Of a stretch of DNA of 15,838 nucleotides, positions 13,899 through 15,838 are shown piece by piece. The translations under genes were made by a program, and so were the position numbers. Under the pieces are notes generated by a model. That model was not told the DNA's origin. It was given only the letters and a program-made list of their open reading frames with translations, and did no database searches. The DNA is from Faucicola sp937889485 (lineage in GTDB: Bacteria; Pseudomonadota; Gammaproteobacteria; Pseudomonadales; Moraxellaceae), in assembly GCA_051653685.1 (NCBI GenBank), contig JBOFWQ010000137.1:1-15838 (forward strand), in the 5' to 3' direction. How positions within the stretch are numbered: the stretch's first letter is position 1; every line of letters begins with the position of its first letter.

Positions 13899-14756
13899 CT
13901 ACTTGACCAAGTGATATACCATAAATTGCTGAACTTGCTGCGCCCAATGTGCGTAAGTCAATGCACTGGGATGAAAACCATCTTTGGCAAACAGCTGCTG
14001 GCGGCTAATATCTGAGGTGGGAATATGAATGGCTAAAAAATGAACGTGCGAGCGCGTGTTTGCTATAGCAGCTGTGGTCTGTGTCGTACTGCTCTGCATA
14101 ACTGGGTAGTCGATGGAGGACTTAACAACTGTAGTTTGAGTGATTTGCTGCTGCAAGGCATGGTCTAATCGGCTTGCCATATCACCAATCAGATAATTGA
14201 GCGGTTTTGGTAAAGCGGGCATTTGCTGCATAGGAGGCAAACCCATAAAAACAATGTGTTTGGCTTGAAATTTTCGCTGCAAGATAGCGATAATGGCTTG
14301 AATATTGTGTTGCCAGTGTTTAGGTGAGATATTTTTTACTGTGTCATTAACCCCAATGCTGATGACCGCTATATCCACAGCAAGACTTGGCATTATATAC
14401 AGGCGCTGCAGCAGCTCAAAGCTGGTGTGCCCCGAGGTAGCATGTAGCTGCCAATCAATATACGCATACTGAGAAGCCAATAGAGGCTGCTCGCTCAAAG
14501 CGGTGACTAACTGCCCTAGCAGCGCCTGCGACTGATGAGCAACACCCACGCCCGCCGCCGCGCTATCGCCTAGTACCAATAGCCGCAAGGGCAGGTCATT
14601 GTTGGTAGTAGGCGTGATAAAAGCGGTGACACCTTCGCGAGCACCTTTGGGTTCATCTAGCCGTAGAGTGTCACGTTTGACTTGTTTGGCTTGATACCAA
14701 TAAAGCGGGCTTAACAGTCGATGCTGCCATGACCACACAGAAGATATATTTTTCAC
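13899..14756 (-). CDS. SGNH/GDSL-family hydrolase
   Basis: A 285-residue esterase-type hydrolase. Block I is VLGDSAAAGVG with nucleophile S65; block II Gly is in ATSGHTS (G109); block III is IGVNDT with N137; block V is KDGFHPS with D259 and H262. So the full Ser-Gly-Asn-His set and the catalytic triad are present. The N-terminus (about 55 residues, SPLYWYQAKQVKRDTLRL) is hydrophilic to amphipathic, with no clear signal peptide, suggesting a cytosolic or peripherally bound enzyme. Residues about 205-245 form a low-complexity Ser/Thr/Gln insert between blocks III and V. It starts 12 bp after exbD on the same strand and is probably co-transcribed with exbBD. Substrate (lipid, acyl-thioester or acetylated sugar) is not known. 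No downstream terminator was recognised. Confidence 0.88.
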   Translation of the reverse strand: MKNISSVWSWQHRLLSPLYWYQAKQVKRDTLRLDEPKGAREGVTAFITPTTNNDLPLRLLVLGDSAAAGVGVAHQSQALLGQLVTALSEQPLLASQYAYIDWQLHATSGHTSFELLQRLYIMPSLAVDIAVISIGVNDTVKNISPKHWQHNIQAIIAILQRKFQAKHIVFMGLPPMQQMPALPKPLNYLIGDMASRLDHALQQQITQTTVVKSSIDYPVMQSSTTQTTAAIANTRSHVHFLAIHIPTSDISRQQLFAKDGFHPSALTYAHWAQQVQQFMVYHLVK

Positions 14757-14768
14757 ATTACGGCGACC

Positions 14769-15176
14769 TTATTCGCTAACAAAGGCAATATTGGTCAGCT
14801 GATTGTCACTGGCAGCTGCCAACACCTGCGCTACCGTATCATATCGACTATCTTTGTCTGCCCTTAACTGAATGGTTGGGGGGGTGTCAAGTTTACCCTG
14901 TTCTGCCAATTTGACCTTTAGCGTATCAAGCGTCATTGGCGCATCATCCCAAAATAACTGACCTTCTTTGGTGATGCTTACTTGTACCACTTTGGGCGGC
15001 GCTTGGTTGATTTGCGCCGATGTTTTTGGCAAACTTAGCGGCACCGTTGGGTTTAGAACCGTGGCGGTTACCAAAAAAATTATCATAAGCACTAGCATGA
15101 TGTCAATGAGTGGAATCAAGTTGATTTCATTCATGCCAGATGGCTCTTCGCTGTCGAGTTGAAATGCCATAGTCAT
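14769..15176 (-). CDS. exbD: ExbD/TolR-family biopolymer transport protein
   Basis: A 135-residue single-pass inner-membrane protein. The N-terminal cytoplasmic segment ends in MNEINLIPLIDIMLVLMI (15-32). The membrane helix is about 22-42 and contains the essential proton-pathway Asp (D25, same position as E. coli ExbD). The periplasmic domain (about 45-135) has the family pattern VQVSITKEGQLFWDD and LRADKDSRYDTVAQVLAAA. It works with ExbB to drive TonB. The gene lies 35 bp downstream of exbB. The second ATG at 15170 (MAFQLD) is a better start, because AAGGA lies 2 nt before the first ATG but 8 nt before this one. A TolR function is less likely, since no tolA/tolB/pal genes are nearby. Confidence 0.92.
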   Translation of the reverse strand: MTMAFQLDSEEPSGMNEINLIPLIDIMLVLMIIFLVTATVLNPTVPLSLPKTSAQINQAPPKVVQVSITKEGQLFWDDAPMTLDTLKVKLAEQGKLDTPPTIQLRADKDSRYDTVAQVLAAASDNQLTNIAFVSE

Positions 15177-15211
15177 AATCCTTACACCAAGTATTTTGTG
15201 ATGATGTTTAT

Positions 15212-15781
15212 TTAAGGTGTGGTCGAAGCCTGCATCACCTCAGCCAAAATACGATGGGCGGTATCGTTAGCAATGTGCATGGCTTTTCGGTTGATACGAA
15301 CGCTTAAGTTGTACATAATGACTGCAGGAATGGCAACCGCTAAACCCACACCTGTCATGATCAACGCCTCACCCACTGGGCCTGCCACTTGTCCAAGCCC
15401 TGCCTGTCCAGATTGGGCAATACTACTCAGGGCATGAAAAATCCCCCAAACTGTCCCAAATAGTCCTACAAAAGGCGCAATGGCAGCGGTGGTTCCCAAA
15501 ATACTAAGCCCCGTTTCACTGGCAAAACGGTAACGGTTTATCTGCATCAGTAGGTGCTGCTCCATGAATGGCTTGTGATTGGCGGTAACCACGCTTGCGA
15601 GCTGATGTTTGATGGGTAACATTTGTTGTGATAACGTTTGTGAGATGGTTGTGACCAATTTACGACTTTGTAAAATACGCAAAATACCTGTCACCCAAGA
15701 CAACACCGACAAGCCTAACAACACAAAAAAAAGGCTTTTGGTAATCAAATCAGTGTATTGCCAATAATGAGAAAAATCCAT
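15212..15781 (-). CDS. exbB: ExbB/TolQ-family proton channel protein
   Basis: A 189-residue inner-membrane protein with three membrane helices: about 14-36, 92-118 and 138-160. The MotA/TolQ/ExbB core is ILGTTAAIAPFVGLFGTVWGI (94-114) and PVGEALIMTGVGLAVAIPAV (135-154), where E138 aligns with the helix-3 glutamate of E. coli ExbB. It forms the pentameric proton channel around ExbD helices. At 189 residues it is shorter than E. coli ExbB (244), lacking its N-terminal extension. The start is well supported by AGGAG 6 nt upstream on the minus strand. It is first of a probable exbB-exbD-SGNH operon; the promoter was not identified in the 57 bases left before the window edge. Confidence 0.93.
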   Translation of the reverse strand: MDFSHYWQYTDLITKSLFFVLLGLSVLSWVTGILRILQSRKLVTTISQTLSQQMLPIKHQLASVVTANHKPFMEQHLLMQINRYRFASETGLSILGTTAAIAPFVGLFGTVWGIFHALSSIAQSGQAGLGQVAGPVGEALIMTGVGLAVAIPAVIMYNLSVRINRKAMHIANDTAHRILAEVMQASTTP

Positions 15782-15838
15782 ACAAACTCCTAAAAAAAAT
15801 TTGAAATCCTGTACTGCGTCATCCTAGCGAAAAGCGGC

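Overview
The window looks like chromosomal DNA of a gammaproteobacterium, most likely a member of the Moraxellaceae (Moraxella/Psychrobacter-like). This is inferred from the FadL-type porin, TonB/ExbB/ExbD, a PilB-like thioredoxin-MsrA-MsrB lipoprotein and moderate base composition; no rRNA or other taxonomic marker is present. No tRNA, rRNA, CRISPR array, transposase or phage gene was found.

Layout. (1) 2-829: 3' part of a FadL-family outer-membrane channel, facing a minus-strand tonB-like gene (921-1940) across a shared two-way terminator. (2) 2147-6918: a light/oxidative-damage block. It holds a 49-residue DUF2256 zinc-ribbon protein on the minus strand, too short for most gene callers, then on the plus strand a renalase-like FAD oxidoreductase, a class I photolyase with an intact electron-transfer tryptophan chain, and a three-domain thioredoxin-MsrA-MsrB lipoprotein. 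(3) 7022-12483: five plus-strand genes, ATP-grasp ligase, PRTase-TRSP, HAD phosphatase, StiP-like PRTase-PELOTA and CitE/HpcH-like lyase. This is the enzyme set that comparative genomics linked to tellurite-resistance (ter) gene clusters and to a predicted nucleoside-like metabolite. No TerD, TerC, TelA or TerY homologue is visible in the window, so here the enzyme module appears to stand alone. (4) 12525-13667, minus strand: an AhpD/CMD-type CxxC protein, a single-domain rhodanese and a DUF2892 membrane protein; the last two together make a split version of YgaP. A good sigma-70-type promoter lies upstream inside an AT-rich core bordered by nested inverted repeats. (5) 13899-15781, minus strand: exbB, exbD and an SGNH/GDSL hydrolase, probably one operon that lacks tonB.

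How the genes work together. ExbB/ExbD probably energise the TonB protein encoded about 13 kb away. The photolyase/renalase/DUF2256/Msr block deals with light and oxidant damage to DNA and protein. The five-gene module plausibly makes a phosphoribosylated and then dephosphorylated small molecule. Its chemistry is unknown, and it is the most interesting part of the window.
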